A stretch of 64,000 nucleotides of DNA from Hymenobacter volaticus (GCF_022921055.1 NZ_CP095061.1:30001-94000), one strand, 5' to 3'; shown: positions 47,628-56,848, counted from the first letter of the stretch. Numbers and translations are program-made. The notes: a model not told the origin generated them from the sequence alone.

Positions 47628-47996
47628 TCATTTTTTGAAAATAAAATACACCGCAGCCACCAGCAACATAAAGCCAATCAGGTGATTCCAGGTCAGTTTG
47701 TCGGTCTTGAACACGTACACGGCACACAGCGTGAAGACGGTGAGAGAAACTACCTCTTGAATCACCTTGAGTTGAAACAGATTAAAGGGTCCGCCATTTT
47801 CCTCGAAGCCTAACCGATTGGCGGGTACCTGAAATAGGTATTCGAAAAACGCCAGCCCCCAACTAATCAGAATGACGCCTACTAGCCCTAAGCCGTGCAG
47901 CCAGCTTATCTTTTTGAATTGCAAGTGCCCGTACCAGGCAAACGTCATAAACAGATTAGAAACAACAAGCAGCGAAACCGTATAGAGGCTTTTCAT
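47628..47996 (-). CDS. DUF486 / DMT-like small membrane protein
   Basis: A 122-residue inner-membrane protein with four helices, matching DUF486 (DMT superfamily): the N-terminal FMTFAWYGHL, the middle FFEYLFQVPANR and the segment QLKVIQEVVSLTVFT are characteristic. Substrate unknown. The ATG at 47996 (MKSLYTVSLL) is chosen over an upstream one that adds 12 hydrophilic codons and exceeds the usual length of about 110-120. Confidence 0.9.
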   Translation of the reverse strand: MKSLYTVSLLVVSNLFMTFAWYGHLQFKKISWLHGLGLVGVILISWGLAFFEYLFQVPANRLGFEENGGPFNLFQLKVIQEVVSLTVFTLCAVYVFKTDKLTWNHLIGFMLLVAAVYFIFKK

Positions 47997-48637
47997 CGTG
48001 GAGCGTAAGGTGGAGTCATACAAACAAAGCACATATACGGGAGCTTACGGCAGTAATCAGCTTGCTGGTCTAGAATGATAAGGCCCGCTCTAGTATTGGA
48101 GCCAGCCATGCTCGTTTACCCCGCTTGTCGTTCTCAATCGCTACTTCGTCGTGGCCCAACATTACAAGCTTCGCGAACTTCTCTATTACCCTTATCAAGC
48201 ATGGCTGAAGCTGTGAAGAGTGGCTTTAGCGCTACAGCTAATAAGCCTTCGGATAGCGCGTCTGGAGCACCCGTGCGGGAAGCTGTAACCAAGTAAGGTT
48301 CTTGCCTGCTAAGCTGGAAGCATCTAGGGTAAACCGAACACAGCCTAACGAAAATATCCATCCGGAAAAGAATTATCCTACTGTCGAGCTAAAAAGTTAA
48401 GCTTTGGGGTAGTTGCATAACATGAAGCAGATTCAACTTGTCAAGCAGTTACGGTGAATAAACAAATATAGTATTTTGATATTGCACTTTGCCGCTAAAA
48501 GTTTTAAATCAAAATAGGTCTGTACAATAGGCTAGAAAGATGCTGGTATAATTGTTTTATATTGTACCGCCTCTGTAAATGGGCTCGTTTGGTTGGGAAC
48601 ACGAAGTGACACCAAATGCTTTTTCTTGTGCGGTGGG
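47997..48637. other. Gene-free divergent region
   Basis: Lies between the DUF486 gene (minus) and the PA14 gene (plus), so it should carry promoters for both. Short frames on each strand over 48075-48361 lack family features and were rejected. The right half (48360-48590) is AT-rich. No clear promoter consensus was found. Confidence 0.4.
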
Positions 48638-50323
48638 ATGTGCAGTTTCTTGGACTTTCCCAATTTGTTCATCAACTATTCTTATTCTGTGCGACAGATT
48701 TTATTCCGTTCTATACTCGGACTCGGCATACTCGGCGAAGCACTAGGCGGCTCGGCTTCTGCCGCTGCCTCTAGCCTTGATCGGCCAGGTCATATAGCTA
48801 GCGGTAGCGCTCCGCTGGTAAGTCGATTTTCGGCGGCTGACCCAATGCAGAGTGCGGGCACTGGGCTGACAGCCGTCTACTTCAGCAACGGCACTTTGGC
48901 CGGGGCTCCTGCTCTTAAGCGAATAGATGCAGCCATTGATTTTCAGTGGGGCCCCGGCTCCCCCGGACCAGGAGTGCCAATTGATAACTTCTCGGTGCGC
49001 TGGGAAGGGCTGCTGGCTGCTCCTACCACTGGGCGTTACAAATTCACGGTAGCTACCGCCGAAGGGGTACGGCTGTGGGTGAACGGCAAGAAAGTGCTGG
49101 ATACCTGGGACGGCAAGAAGGCTGATCCAGCCGGGGCCTCTGCCAACCTGGCGGCCGGCGAGAAAACCAGCATCAAACTAGAGTATTACGACGAAGAAGG
49201 CGATGCTCGGATTCAGTTGCAGTGGGTCCCACCCGGACAAGTTGCTCAAACTATTCCTACGGCCAACCTATACCCACTAGGTTCTTCCACCGGACCCGAC
49301 CCAGCCGGGGCGGGTAGTCCGCCGGCCGCTGCACCTGCTCCCGCTCCAGTAGCCAAAGCTCCGGTCAAGGAAAAGCAACCCGTTGCTGCCAAACCAGCAG
49401 CCCCCGCCAAAGAACCAGTCGTAGCGAAAGCCACGAAAGAGGCGAAGCCTGTCAAGGAAGTTAAAACAGCTGCTGCCCCTGCCACCGAAGCAGCTCCGGA
49501 AGCTAAAGCTACTTCCACTCAGAAATCCGCCGCTCCTGCTGCCACTCCGTTCGTGCCGGGCGTCTACACCTTAACAGCCCGCTCCGACGGTAAGGCACTG
49601 GAAGTGCTTGACCAGGCGCAGCCCAATGCGGCCGTAAATCCTTCGGCAGAGCTGGCAACGAATGGCTTGCCACAATGGAGCATTGAAAGCGCTGGCAACG
49701 GCTATTACCGCATTGCGGTGCAAGGTGGACGCAAGGTGCTGGAAGTATTGGGTAGTGCTACTTCCAATGGTACACCCCTAAGCCTGTGGCCCTTCTATAG
49801 CGGCAACAATCAGCTTTGGTCAGTTGAGCCAGTAGAAGAAGGCTTCTATAAGATTACCGCCAAGCACAGCGGCAAGGCTATTACCGCCAATACGCCCGAG
49901 GAAGGGGGCCTACAGCAACGTCGCTACGGCAACCGGCCGACACAGCAATGGAAACTAGAGGCTATTAAGCCCGTTGTCTTGACACCAGTTGCTGGGCGCC
50001 GAAGCGCTCCGGGGGTGGGAGCCAATCAGTTGAGCGTATATCCTAACCCAAGCAATGGGGTGATGCAGATGGCTTATGAGCTCAACGTAGAGCAGCCTAT
50101 TGGTTGGGTGCTCTACAACCAGCGTGGCGTGGCCGTCCGGGTTTCCGACTATCGCCGCCAGAGTGTGGGTGCTCAGCACCAAACGCTGGATTTCCGCAGC
50201 CTGCCCCCCGGTGACTACTTTCTAAATTTGACGGTAGGTACGGTGAACACCAAACATCCTGTGCAGATCCGGCGCCCCTCGGCTGAAGCTCCTGCCCCCA
50301 CAGCCACGACGCCTACAGAATAG
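48638..50323 (+). CDS. T9SS-exported PA14 and ricin-type lectin domain protein
   Basis: A secreted carbohydrate-binding candidate of about 561 aa. A signal peptide (from about residue 18, QILFRSILGLGILGEAL) leads to a PA14 domain (about 70-205; LTAVYFSNGTLAGAP, RYKFTVATAEGVRLWVNG, IKLEYYDEEGDARIQLQW). An Ala/Lys/Pro linker of about 100 residues follows, then a ricin-type beta-trefoil (about 310-455, QxW-like repeats PQWSIES, NQLWSVEP, TQQWKLEA), and a T9SS type A sorting domain (VYPNPSNGVM). The open frame begins at a TTG (48593); the ATG at 48638 or the GTG at 48689 is more likely, the latter giving the most typical signal peptide. The combination suggests binding to polysaccharide. Confidence 0.85.
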   Translation: MCSFLDFPNLFINYSYSVRQILFRSILGLGILGEALGGSASAAASSLDRPGHIASGSAPLVSRFSAADPMQSAGTGLTAVYFSNGTLAGAPALKRIDAAIDFQWGPGSPGPGVPIDNFSVRWEGLLAAPTTGRYKFTVATAEGVRLWVNGKKVLDTWDGKKADPAGASANLAAGEKTSIKLEYYDEEGDARIQLQWVPPGQVAQTIPTANLYPLGSSTGPDPAGAGSPPAAAPAPAPVAKAPVKEKQPVAAKPAAPAKEPVVAKATKEAKPVKEVKTAAAPATEAAPEAKATSTQKSAAPAATPFVPGVYTLTARSDGKALEVLDQAQPNAAVNPSAELATNGLPQWSIESAGNGYYRIAVQGGRKVLEVLGSATSNGTPLSLWPFYSGNNQLWSVEPVEEGFYKITAKHSGKAITANTPEEGGLQQRRYGNRPTQQWKLEAIKPVVLTPVAGRRSAPGVGANQLSVYPNPSNGVMQMAYELNVEQPIGWVLYNQRGVAVRVSDYRRQSVGAQHQTLDFRSLPPGDYFLNLTVGTVNTKHPVQIRRPSAEAPAPTATTPTE

Positions 50324-50346
50324 CATATTCTTCAAGCTCGATTGTT

Positions 50347-50395
50347 AAGAGCGCAACGCCGCCTGGAGTTTAGCACCAGGCGGCGTTGCGCTCTT
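50347..50395. terminator. 20-bp perfect hairpin between convergent genes
   Basis: Arms 50347-50366 and 50376-50395 (AAGAGCGCAACGCC... / ...GGCGTTGCGCTCTT) close a 9-base loop. It serves the convergent PA14 and PLD genes. Confidence 0.85.
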
Positions 50396-50444
50396 CTCTG
50401 CTACGGGGTTTCCTATGGCTAGCTACAGGAAATCCGGATTGCTT

Positions 50445-51263
50445 TCATCCAGTGAACACACTCATCTGTGCCCATAGACGCTCAAACTCACGAACGAAGG
50501 GCTGTACTGTAGCGTGGTTATCGGTGATAACAAGATTTTCGAGGTTGTGCTCGGCGGCGGACCGGGTCCAGTTATAAGAGCCAGTTAATACAGTGTGCTT
50601 GTCGGCAACGGCAAACTTGTGGTGCATATGATACTCGGTATGATCAATGCGGACCGGAACACCAGCCGCGAAAAGCTGACGCACATCCGAGCCCCGGTCA
50701 TAGAGTTTATCGTTGTCGGTGAGCAGGCGCACCAGTACGCCCCGGTGGTGAGCCGCAAGTAAGGCGTTGGTCAACCGGTCATCGGCTACAGTAAACACAC
50801 AGATGTCCAGCTGTCGCGCGGCTTGCCCAATAAAACGCTGAATAGCGGCTACGCATTCAGTGCCTGGGCTGAAGTGCACTTCAGCCCGCGTGGAGCGGGC
50901 CGGTGGGGTGGCCGGAGGCAACAGCAAGGCGCTGGCCGCTTCCAGCCATTCCACTACTGCCTTATCCTGAAAGCTATTGAACCGGCTACGGGCTAGCACA
51001 AACAACTCGTGACGAAGCTCGTGCAAATCGGTACCATGCTGACCGTGTTCAGCCAAGCGCTGCCGCAGTTGTCGCGCTTCCTCCATCGACAGGGTCGAGT
51101 CGGCAAAAGCTCGCTTGAAGTGCTGCAACAAGTCCGTTGTGGCAGCCGCTAAGCGGCTCGTTCCGTGCAAGTTCTGCGACATAGCTGGCAGGTAATGGAT
51201 TAGAATAGCACACCACTCTCTTTGACCTTGGGTAAGAGCTTCTACCTCAAGCTCGACTAACAT
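50445..51263 (-). CDS. PLD-like nuclease/hydrolase (single HKD motif)
   Basis: A 272-residue member of the phospholipase D superfamily. One HKD motif is present in the C-terminal domain: His214, Lys216 and Asp221 in MHHKFAVADKHTVLTGSYNW. With a single motif it should act as a homodimer, like bacterial Nuc and the cardiolipin hydrolase/Zucchini branch. The N-terminal 125 residues form a helical domain (QLRQRLAEHGQHGTDLHELR) of unknown role that is not part of minimal Nuc. No signal peptide, so a cytoplasmic nuclease is more likely than a secreted lipase (inference). It lies 41 bp downstream of the GH1-like gene, possibly co-transcribed. Confidence 0.87.
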   Translation of the reverse strand: MLVELEVEALTQGQREWCAILIHYLPAMSQNLHGTSRLAAATTDLLQHFKRAFADSTLSMEEARQLRQRLAEHGQHGTDLHELRHELFVLARSRFNSFQDKAVVEWLEAASALLLPPATPPARSTRAEVHFSPGTECVAAIQRFIGQAARQLDICVFTVADDRLTNALLAAHHRGVLVRLLTDNDKLYDRGSDVRQLFAAGVPVRIDHTEYHMHHKFAVADKHTVLTGSYNWTRSAAEHNLENLVITDNHATVQPFVREFERLWAQMSVFTG

Positions 51264-51304
51264 TGCACCAAGTGTTCAACTTCAGTACTCTTTGCGGAGG
51301 TACC

Positions 51305-52504
51305 TTATGGCAGCGTAAGTTCTTGGGGTACAGCTATTCCAGTGAGAGCCTTCGCCACGCGAGTTTGAGCTTTTTGCAAAGCTTTAGCATAGGGCTCATG
51401 AAGCACGCGCAATGGTGGACCATCAGGCTGCACTACCGCATCCCAAAGCCCCGAACGGTGCCACTCTTGGTCCAGGAAATCCCAGTCGGGTCGGTCGAGG
51501 ATAGGGTAGAGGCACACGCCCCACAAGGGTACACCCATTTGCAACGCGGCAACGCATTCCTTGCCAATCATATCCATCCATTGCGGCCGGTCCACGCCGG
51601 GGTGGCTGGTTTCGGTAAGCACGACGGGCTTGTGGTAGCGCTTGTGGGCGTCTGCCAGCAAATGCCGCAAAGGGCGCCATCTACGGTCGGCGGGCCGATC
51701 GGCCCACGGAATACGGGCCCGGGGCTCGATATCCCATTGGTTGTCGTAGTAAAAGTTGAAGCCGAGAATGTCTAGGTATTCGGGCCGGCCGCCGAGCTCA
51801 GGACACATGCGGCCCGTTAGCATATCAACCGCCTGAAACTGATTTTCGTGGTGTTCAGCCGCCCGAATTTTCTCGTTGTGATTGGAGCCTGCCCTAGGGC
51901 GGATATTGACGAGCGGTTCCGTTGTAAGAATTCGCACGCTTGGGTCAACCTCACGCATGGCCCGTACTCCTTCAATGTAGGCTCGCATCAAGCCGTACTT
52001 CACTTCCCACCCTTGGTGTATACAGTAAGGAGCAGTGCCCCGAGCGTCACCGCCCAGCCAACTTATAAAGCTAACCTCGTTGATGGGAGTCACAATTAGC
52101 TCGCCTTCAGGCTGTTCTTCCCGATATAATTGTACGAAGGCTCTGCATAGTGCTGCAAAGCGCCGCGCAAACATCGGGTGCAAGGGTGTTAGGTCGTCGG
52201 GATAGCCGAAGTGACAAATGTCCCAGAGCTGCTGAATGCCGTGGCGCCGGCCTGCGGCTAGCATAGTACGCACCGTGCTCCAGTCGTACTGGTAAGGGGT
52301 TTTCTCGATCTGGCTCCATCGAATGCCTTCGCGTACCGTGCCTAGGTTATGGTGCTGAAGGTCTTGATAGTCTTGATCGAGGAGCTGTAAATGGCCGGTG
52401 AGCGGCAAAAAATCTACGCGGTGACCAAAGCAGTTGAGCTGATCGGTGCATTCGTAGCCAGCCATCCAAAATGATTGGAAGGGATTGTTGCCAGTAGGGG
52501 GCAT
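51305..52504 (-). CDS. GH1-like TIM-barrel glycoside hydrolase (second copy of the family type)
   Basis: A putative beta-glycosidase of 399 aa without signal peptide. Clan GH-A residues: acid/base Glu143 (VTPINEVSF) and nucleophile Glu298 (PVVLTETSHPG), 155 residues apart. Opening segment WMAGYECTDQ and DICHFGYPDDL match the same positions in the gene at 33299-34636, so the two are distant relatives. Substrate unknown. The ATG at 52504 (MPPTGNNPF) is preferred over a GTG eight codons upstream. It is followed by the PLD-like gene and preceded by the CDF transporter gene, all on the minus strand. Confidence 0.85.
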   Translation of the reverse strand: MPPTGNNPFQSFWMAGYECTDQLNCFGHRVDFLPLTGHLQLLDQDYQDLQHHNLGTVREGIRWSQIEKTPYQYDWSTVRTMLAAGRRHGIQQLWDICHFGYPDDLTPLHPMFARRFAALCRAFVQLYREEQPEGELIVTPINEVSFISWLGGDARGTAPYCIHQGWEVKYGLMRAYIEGVRAMREVDPSVRILTTEPLVNIRPRAGSNHNEKIRAAEHHENQFQAVDMLTGRMCPELGGRPEYLDILGFNFYYDNQWDIEPRARIPWADRPADRRWRPLRHLLADAHKRYHKPVVLTETSHPGVDRPQWMDMIGKECVAALQMGVPLWGVCLYPILDRPDWDFLDQEWHRSGLWDAVVQPDGPPLRVLHEPYAKALQKAQTRVAKALTGIAVPQELTLP

Positions 52505-52701
52505 AGGTGCGGAGTTGGAAAAGGACACGCTTCGGCTTTGCCAAGCTTATGAACTACCTTTTACCGCAAAAGGTAAGGTTGAGTTGCTGGGATGAAAGCA
52601 AACCGTTGCGGCGTTTGCAACAACAGTAGGCAAGCTCGCAAGAGCAACTCACATTGACCTGCCCACAAAAAATCTTCTTTACCCGGCGCTATTTAGTGCC
52701 G

Positions 52702-53664
52702 CTATATCTGCGGCGATACGGCCGAAGAATCGGAGGCCAGTGGTGCGCGTTGCTTGCCGGCAATGGACTTGGCTTCAATAAAAATGCGCTTGAAGTCAGG
52801 ATACTTGGCCCGTATAACGTCTTGTAGTCGTCGGACAGCTTGCTCCACTTCATTGGCCGAAAGATGATCCTGGAACTCTACGTCAAGCGCAAGCACGACA
52901 TCGTGGGGACCTAAATACATGGTAAGCGGCCGGCGAATAGCTTCTACTGCATGATCCTGACGGGCTAACGCCTCAAGACCATCCAGCGTCTCATCATCTA
53001 CCCCTTCACCTACTAGCAGGCCCTTGGTTTTGTAAATCAAGAAGATAGCCACCGATACCAACAGGATGCCAATACAAATGGAGGCGCCTCCGTCAAAGAA
53101 TGGATTGTTGAGCAGGTGCCCGAAGTAAACGCCTGCCAACGCTATGACCAAGCCAACCAAAGCAGCCATATCTTCCATCAGAATGGCGAAAACCGAAGGG
53201 TCTTTGCTGCGGCCCAGCGTTTCCAAGAAGCCAGATTCGCCCCGGCCCTTGTTGAACTCACGGAACGCTAAGAAGCAGGAAATGCCCTCGAACAAGAGCG
53301 ATAAGCCAAGTACCACGTAGTTCCAGGTAGGGTCAGTGATGGGCGAAGGGTGCCGCAAGTGCTCAACACCTTCGTAGAACGACATGCCGCCACCTACCGA
53401 GAATACCAGAATGGCCACAATCAGCGACCAGAAATACAGTTCTTTGCTGCGCCCGAAGGGGTGACGGGTATCAGCTGGCTTCTCGGCCTGTTTTACGCCG
53501 TACAGAATCAGAATCCCGTTGCCACTGTCCACGAGGGAGTGAATACCTTCCGAGAGCATAGCCGAGCTACCAGTGAAGAAAGCCGCCACAAACTTGGAAA
53601 TAGCAATGGCGACATTGGCCCCAATAGCCCCGTAGATGGCAATTTTAGAAGATCCAGCAGACAT
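52702..53664 (-). CDS. Cation diffusion facilitator (CDF) family metal transporter
   Basis: An inner-membrane divalent-metal/proton antiporter (Zn, Co, Cd, Fe or Mn) of 320 aa with six transmembrane helices and a C-terminal cytoplasmic domain (about 215-305) that senses metal. Site residues: His42 and Asp46 in helix 2 (EGIHSLVDSGN) and Glu164/Asp165 in helix 5 (ILMEDMAALV). The metal cannot be told from the sequence alone; the MED form occurs in a less-studied CDF branch. It is transcribed divergently from the APC permease over a 208-bp gap. Confidence 0.92.
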   Translation of the reverse strand: MSAGSSKIAIYGAIGANVAIAISKFVAAFFTGSSAMLSEGIHSLVDSGNGILILYGVKQAEKPADTRHPFGRSKELYFWSLIVAILVFSVGGGMSFYEGVEHLRHPSPITDPTWNYVVLGLSLLFEGISCFLAFREFNKGRGESGFLETLGRSKDPSVFAILMEDMAALVGLVIALAGVYFGHLLNNPFFDGGASICIGILLVSVAIFLIYKTKGLLVGEGVDDETLDGLEALARQDHAVEAIRRPLTMYLGPHDVVLALDVEFQDHLSANEVEQAVRRLQDVIRAKYPDFKRIFIEAKSIAGKQRAPLASDSSAVSPQI

Positions 53665-53872
53665 GAACGACGTAGTTTAGCAGCCCTAAATAAAGCAAAC
53701 AGGCTACTGACGGTACGAAGCTATGCAAAGCGAGGTTGACGAAACGCGTATTCAAGAAGACGTAGCTAAACTGTGCCGGCGCAGGCAGGTTAGGGCACGC
53801 AGGGCCAATCAAAAAGCAGCCGGCTAAACTTTTGCCTCGAACAATTCCATTTAATCCGACTTTTACGCCCCT

Positions 53873-55309
53873 ATGGCTGAACCTGCTACTCCCAACTCGG
53901 TTGCTTCTGCTGCTCCACTTCGTCGGCGCTTGGGGCTGATCCAGGCCACGGCGCTCAACATGATTGACATGGTGGGTATCGGGCCCTTCGTTACGTTGCC
54001 GCTGGTGATGGGGTTCATGGGGCCGAACTTCCTGCTTGGCTGGTTGGCCGGCGCAGTACTAGCGCTGATAGACGGGTTGATTTGGAGTGAGTTAGGCGCC
54101 GCTTACCCCGAAGCAGGAGGATCTTACCGGTTTCTGAAGCTAGCCTACGGCGAACAGAAATGGGGCCGGTTGATGTCGTTTCTTTACGTGTGGCAAACGT
54201 TGGTACAAGCTCCGCTGGTTGTGGCGTCGGGCGCCATTGGCTTCGCGCAATACTTCAGCTATCTGGTGCCTCTCAACGATACGTGGCAACCCAAAGTGGT
54301 ATCGGGAGGCGTGGTCTTGCTGCTGATTGCGCTGCTCTACCGTCGCATCGACGATATTGGTCGGCTCGGAGTCATGCTTTGGGTGGGCGTACTGGGCTTG
54401 ATGGGTTGGTTGATTTTCGGCGGCCTTACCCACGCAAACCATGCGGTAGCTTGGCTCCCCGCTGGTGGGGTTGGCGGGTTGTTGTCATGGCACGACGGGC
54501 AATTGACGGGCCTACTGCTCTCGGCAGCACTGGGGCAAGCGGCCGTCAAAACCATTTACTCTTATCTGGGCTACTACAACGTGTGCCATCTGGGCGGCGA
54601 AATAACGAACCCGCAACAAGTTATTCCGCGCAGTATTTTCTTGAGCATCCTAGGCATTATGGCGTTGTATCTGCTCCTCAACTGGAGTGTAGGAACCGTT
54701 ATACCGTGGCAGGAAGCCAGCAAATCCCAGTTTATTGTAAGCTCCTTCGTAGAGAAAATCTACGGTGCCACCGCCGCCAAAGCCGCAACGGCACTGGTGC
54801 TGTGGGTGGCATTTGCGTCGTTGTTTGCTGTGTTGTTGGGCTACTCCCGCATTCCGTATGCGGCGGCAGCCGATGGCGAGTTTTTGCCGGTTTTCGCCAA
54901 GACCCATCCTACTAAGGAATTTCCACATGTGTCCTTGCTGATACTAGGAGGCGTAGGCTTTGTGTTCAGCTTACTGTTTCGGTTAGGAGAGGTCATCAGC
55001 GCCATCTTAGCTATGCGAATTCTAGTGCAATTCGTGGGGCAAGCGGTGGGGCTGGTACTACTACGCCGACGGCGCGGCACCCAAGGACTGCCCTTCAAAA
55101 TGCCTTTGTATCCGCTGCCAGTGGTAGTAGCCGTGGTGGTATGGCTGTGGGTTTTTGCGAGTATCAAAGATGGCGCCGTGCTGTACGAAGATGCCAGCAC
55201 CCGCATTTTTCTGCCCTTCCAAGTAGCCGCCTTGCTGATGATGGCGTTGGGCAGCATCGTGTTCTTGCTTTGGAGCCGCCGACTGGGAAGGTGGCCGTTT
55301 GAGAAGTAA
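53873..55309 (+). CDS. APC family amino-acid permease
   Basis: A 478-residue inner-membrane transporter with about 12 helices of the amino acid-polyamine-organocation superfamily. The first helix has the Gly-containing substrate-binding break (NMIDMVGIGPFVTLP, about residues 29-43), and helix 6 lies near SAALGQAAVKTIYSYLGYY (about 220-238). An Ala/Pro-rich 20-residue N-terminus precedes it. Substrate is likely an amino acid or related amine (family knowledge). Confidence 0.9.
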   Translation: MAEPATPNSVASAAPLRRRLGLIQATALNMIDMVGIGPFVTLPLVMGFMGPNFLLGWLAGAVLALIDGLIWSELGAAYPEAGGSYRFLKLAYGEQKWGRLMSFLYVWQTLVQAPLVVASGAIGFAQYFSYLVPLNDTWQPKVVSGGVVLLLIALLYRRIDDIGRLGVMLWVGVLGLMGWLIFGGLTHANHAVAWLPAGGVGGLLSWHDGQLTGLLLSAALGQAAVKTIYSYLGYYNVCHLGGEITNPQQVIPRSIFLSILGIMALYLLLNWSVGTVIPWQEASKSQFIVSSFVEKIYGATAAKAATALVLWVAFASLFAVLLGYSRIPYAAAADGEFLPVFAKTHPTKEFPHVSLLILGGVGFVFSLLFRLGEVISAILAMRILVQFVGQAVGLVLLRRRRGTQGLPFKMPLYPLPVVVAVVVWLWVFASIKDGAVLYEDASTRIFLPFQVAALLMMALGSIVFLLWSRRLGRWPFEK

Positions 55310-55313
55310 ATTA

Positions 55314-55321
55314 TATTTTTG
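55314..55321 (+). promoter_or_regulatory. Candidate -7 element before the DUF922-like gene
   Basis: TATTTTTG is a perfect match to the Bacteroidota -7 consensus TAnnTTTG, 28 bases before the GTG start at 55350 and just after the stop of the permease gene. The -33 element is not clear. Confidence 0.35.
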
Positions 55322-55349
55322 CTAGAACACTTGTCTTTTATTTAGTATT

Positions 55350-55934
55350 GTGAGACGTTTATTTTATCTTTTTTTAATCTGGTCAGCTTTATCAGGTTTT
55401 TCTGCCTGTGCACAAGTGTCAACCACATCTGATACTGAGTACTTGCGGTGGAGCGCCACTCGTCGTCTCTGTGCCGCCGACTTTCAGATGCCACTTAAGC
55501 CTCACAATAACTTGAAGGGCAGCAACGCCGCATTCAGTTTTAGTATGGACGGCCATACATACGACCTGCTCGGTAAGCGTAGCAATGATATCATCGTCAA
55601 CCAAATGTTGCGCACCGCTTCGTGGATAGATACAAACAACCCGGCCGCTATAGAACAGCAGATTCTATTTCACCAAACTTTATTCGACATTCAAGAAATA
55701 TACGTTCGACGCCTCAGGCAGCAGGCTCGCGCAGGGGTTAAAAAGATGATCCTCATCGGTAAGCCTGATATTAATGACTTGGTCAATCAGCAGATGAAGG
55801 CTTCGCAAATACGCCAGGCAGAATATGCAGAAGAAACCGATTACGGCACGTTGCCTGGCACTCAGGCCGTTTGGGAAGCAAAAATTCAGCAAGAACTTCA
55901 GGCTTTAGAAGCGTATAAGGCTTCCAACGAATAA
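55350..55934 (+). CDS. Exported DUF922-like protein, putative metal site degenerate
   Basis: A 194-residue exported protein; the N-terminal hydrophobic segment ends in FSACAQ, a possible lipobox or signal-peptidase I site. The segment YLRWSATRRLCAADFQ near the start, and ILFHQTLFDIQEIYVRRLRQ near residues 108-127, resemble DUF922 proteins, in which the second region is usually HExxHFDI and thought to bind zinc. Here the pattern reads FHQTLFDIQ, so the second His is lost and the Glu replaced by Gln; catalysis looks unlikely. The assignment rests on recalled family motifs and is moderate. It starts at a GTG (55350), with no ATG in a suitable place, and converges with the fluoride channel gene. 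Confidence 0.65.
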   Translation: MRRLFYLFLIWSALSGFSACAQVSTTSDTEYLRWSATRRLCAADFQMPLKPHNNLKGSNAAFSFSMDGHTYDLLGKRSNDIIVNQMLRTASWIDTNNPAAIEQQILFHQTLFDIQEIYVRRLRQQARAGVKKMILIGKPDINDLVNQQMKASQIRQAEYAEETDYGTLPGTQAVWEAKIQQELQALEAYKASNE

Positions 55935-55967
55935 CACCGTTGAAACCGAGCTATAATAAATTGCTAA

Positions 55968-56345
55968 CTACCAAGCCCGTACCAGTGCCACCCCGGCGAA
56001 TGTAGCCAGTAGGCCGAGCAGCACGCTGCCGGCTACGTATAGGGCCACTAACAAATAATGCTCAGTTTCAAGCAGGGTAAGCGTTTCGTAAGAGAAGGTA
56101 GAGAATGTAGTGAAGCCGCCACAGAAGCCCGTGGTAAGCAGGAGCCGTAGTATTGGTGAGGCCAACGTTCCTTTTTCGGCTAGTGCGTAGAACAAGCCTA
56201 TCAGCAAACAACCCAACACGTTGACTAGTAGTGTGCCCAACGGGAAAGGGTGCGTGAAATGCCGGACCACGGCCATTTGCGCCAAGTAGCGGCTTACACT
56301 CCCTACGGCTCCACCGACGGCAACAACAGCTAGAAATCGAAGCAT
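55968..56345 (-). CDS. crcB: Fluoride channel FluC (CrcB)
   Basis: A small inner-membrane channel of 125 aa with four helices that exports fluoride as a dual-topology dimer. Characteristic residues are visible: GGAVGSVSRY near the N-terminus (Arg19), pore Asn42 in LLVNVLGC, and the Phe-box segment GFCGGFTTFSTFSYE (Phe81, Phe84) with the central sodium-site GFCGG. Only one copy is present, so it acts as a homodimer. No fluoride riboswitch was seen in the 90 bases upstream. Confidence 0.95.
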   Translation of the reverse strand: MLRFLAVVAVGGAVGSVSRYLAQMAVVRHFTHPFPLGTLLVNVLGCLLIGLFYALAEKGTLASPILRLLLTTGFCGGFTTFSTFSYETLTLLETEHYLLVALYVAGSVLLGLLATFAGVALVRAW

Positions 56346-56435
56346 GATAGAGTAGTGAAGTGTAGTAGAGTATGGCTCGTGGGCATGCGAATCTGCGCGT
56401 TTAGATTCTAAATCTCATCAACCCGCCTGTTCATC

Positions 56436-56848
56436 TCACAGAATCAACACCAGCGTACCCCAATGATAAGTGCTGCGCCTAAAGCTACTTTCAGCGTAAG
56501 TGTCTCACCCAGAAATAGTACCGACAGCACAATCGCAATAGCCACGCTCAATTTATCAACGGGTGCTACCTGCGACACCTTGCCTAGCTGCAATGCCTTA
56601 AAGTAAAATATCCACGATAACCCCGTTGCCATACCCGATAACACCAGAAACAGCCAGTTGCGGGGCGTAAGGGAATAGAAGTCAGTGGCGCTATCGCGGG
56701 CGAGAACAATACCCCAAGCAACTACCAAAATCACAACGGTCCGAATAGCCGTGGCTAGGTCAGAATTTACCCCTTTGATGCCCACTTTGGCTAGGATAGC
56801 GGTGAGAGCAGCAAAAACTGCCGAGAGCAAGGCATAGGTCCACCACAT
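56436..56848 (-). CDS. EamA-type half transporter (five helices), C-terminus frameshifted
   Basis: A DMT-superfamily membrane protein formed by one EamA unit: five helices, ending in the conserved APVDKLSVAIAIVLSVLFLG region. Single-unit members act as dimers; substrate unknown. As read, the frame ends at 56444 with GAALIIGVRWC, an abnormal end. One extra G in the G4 run (C4 on the plus strand, 56458-56461) gives GGTLVLIL followed by a stop at 56436, the usual ending of this family and 137 aa in all. The break affects only the last few residues. Confidence 0.87.

Noticed and set aside
48075..48361. Short frames on both strands before the PA14 gene
   Set aside because: Small, overlapping on both strands, without signal, domain or start context.
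56346..56435. Possible fluoride riboswitch before crcB
   Set aside because: The conserved pseudoknot segments of that riboswitch are not present in the short upstream region.
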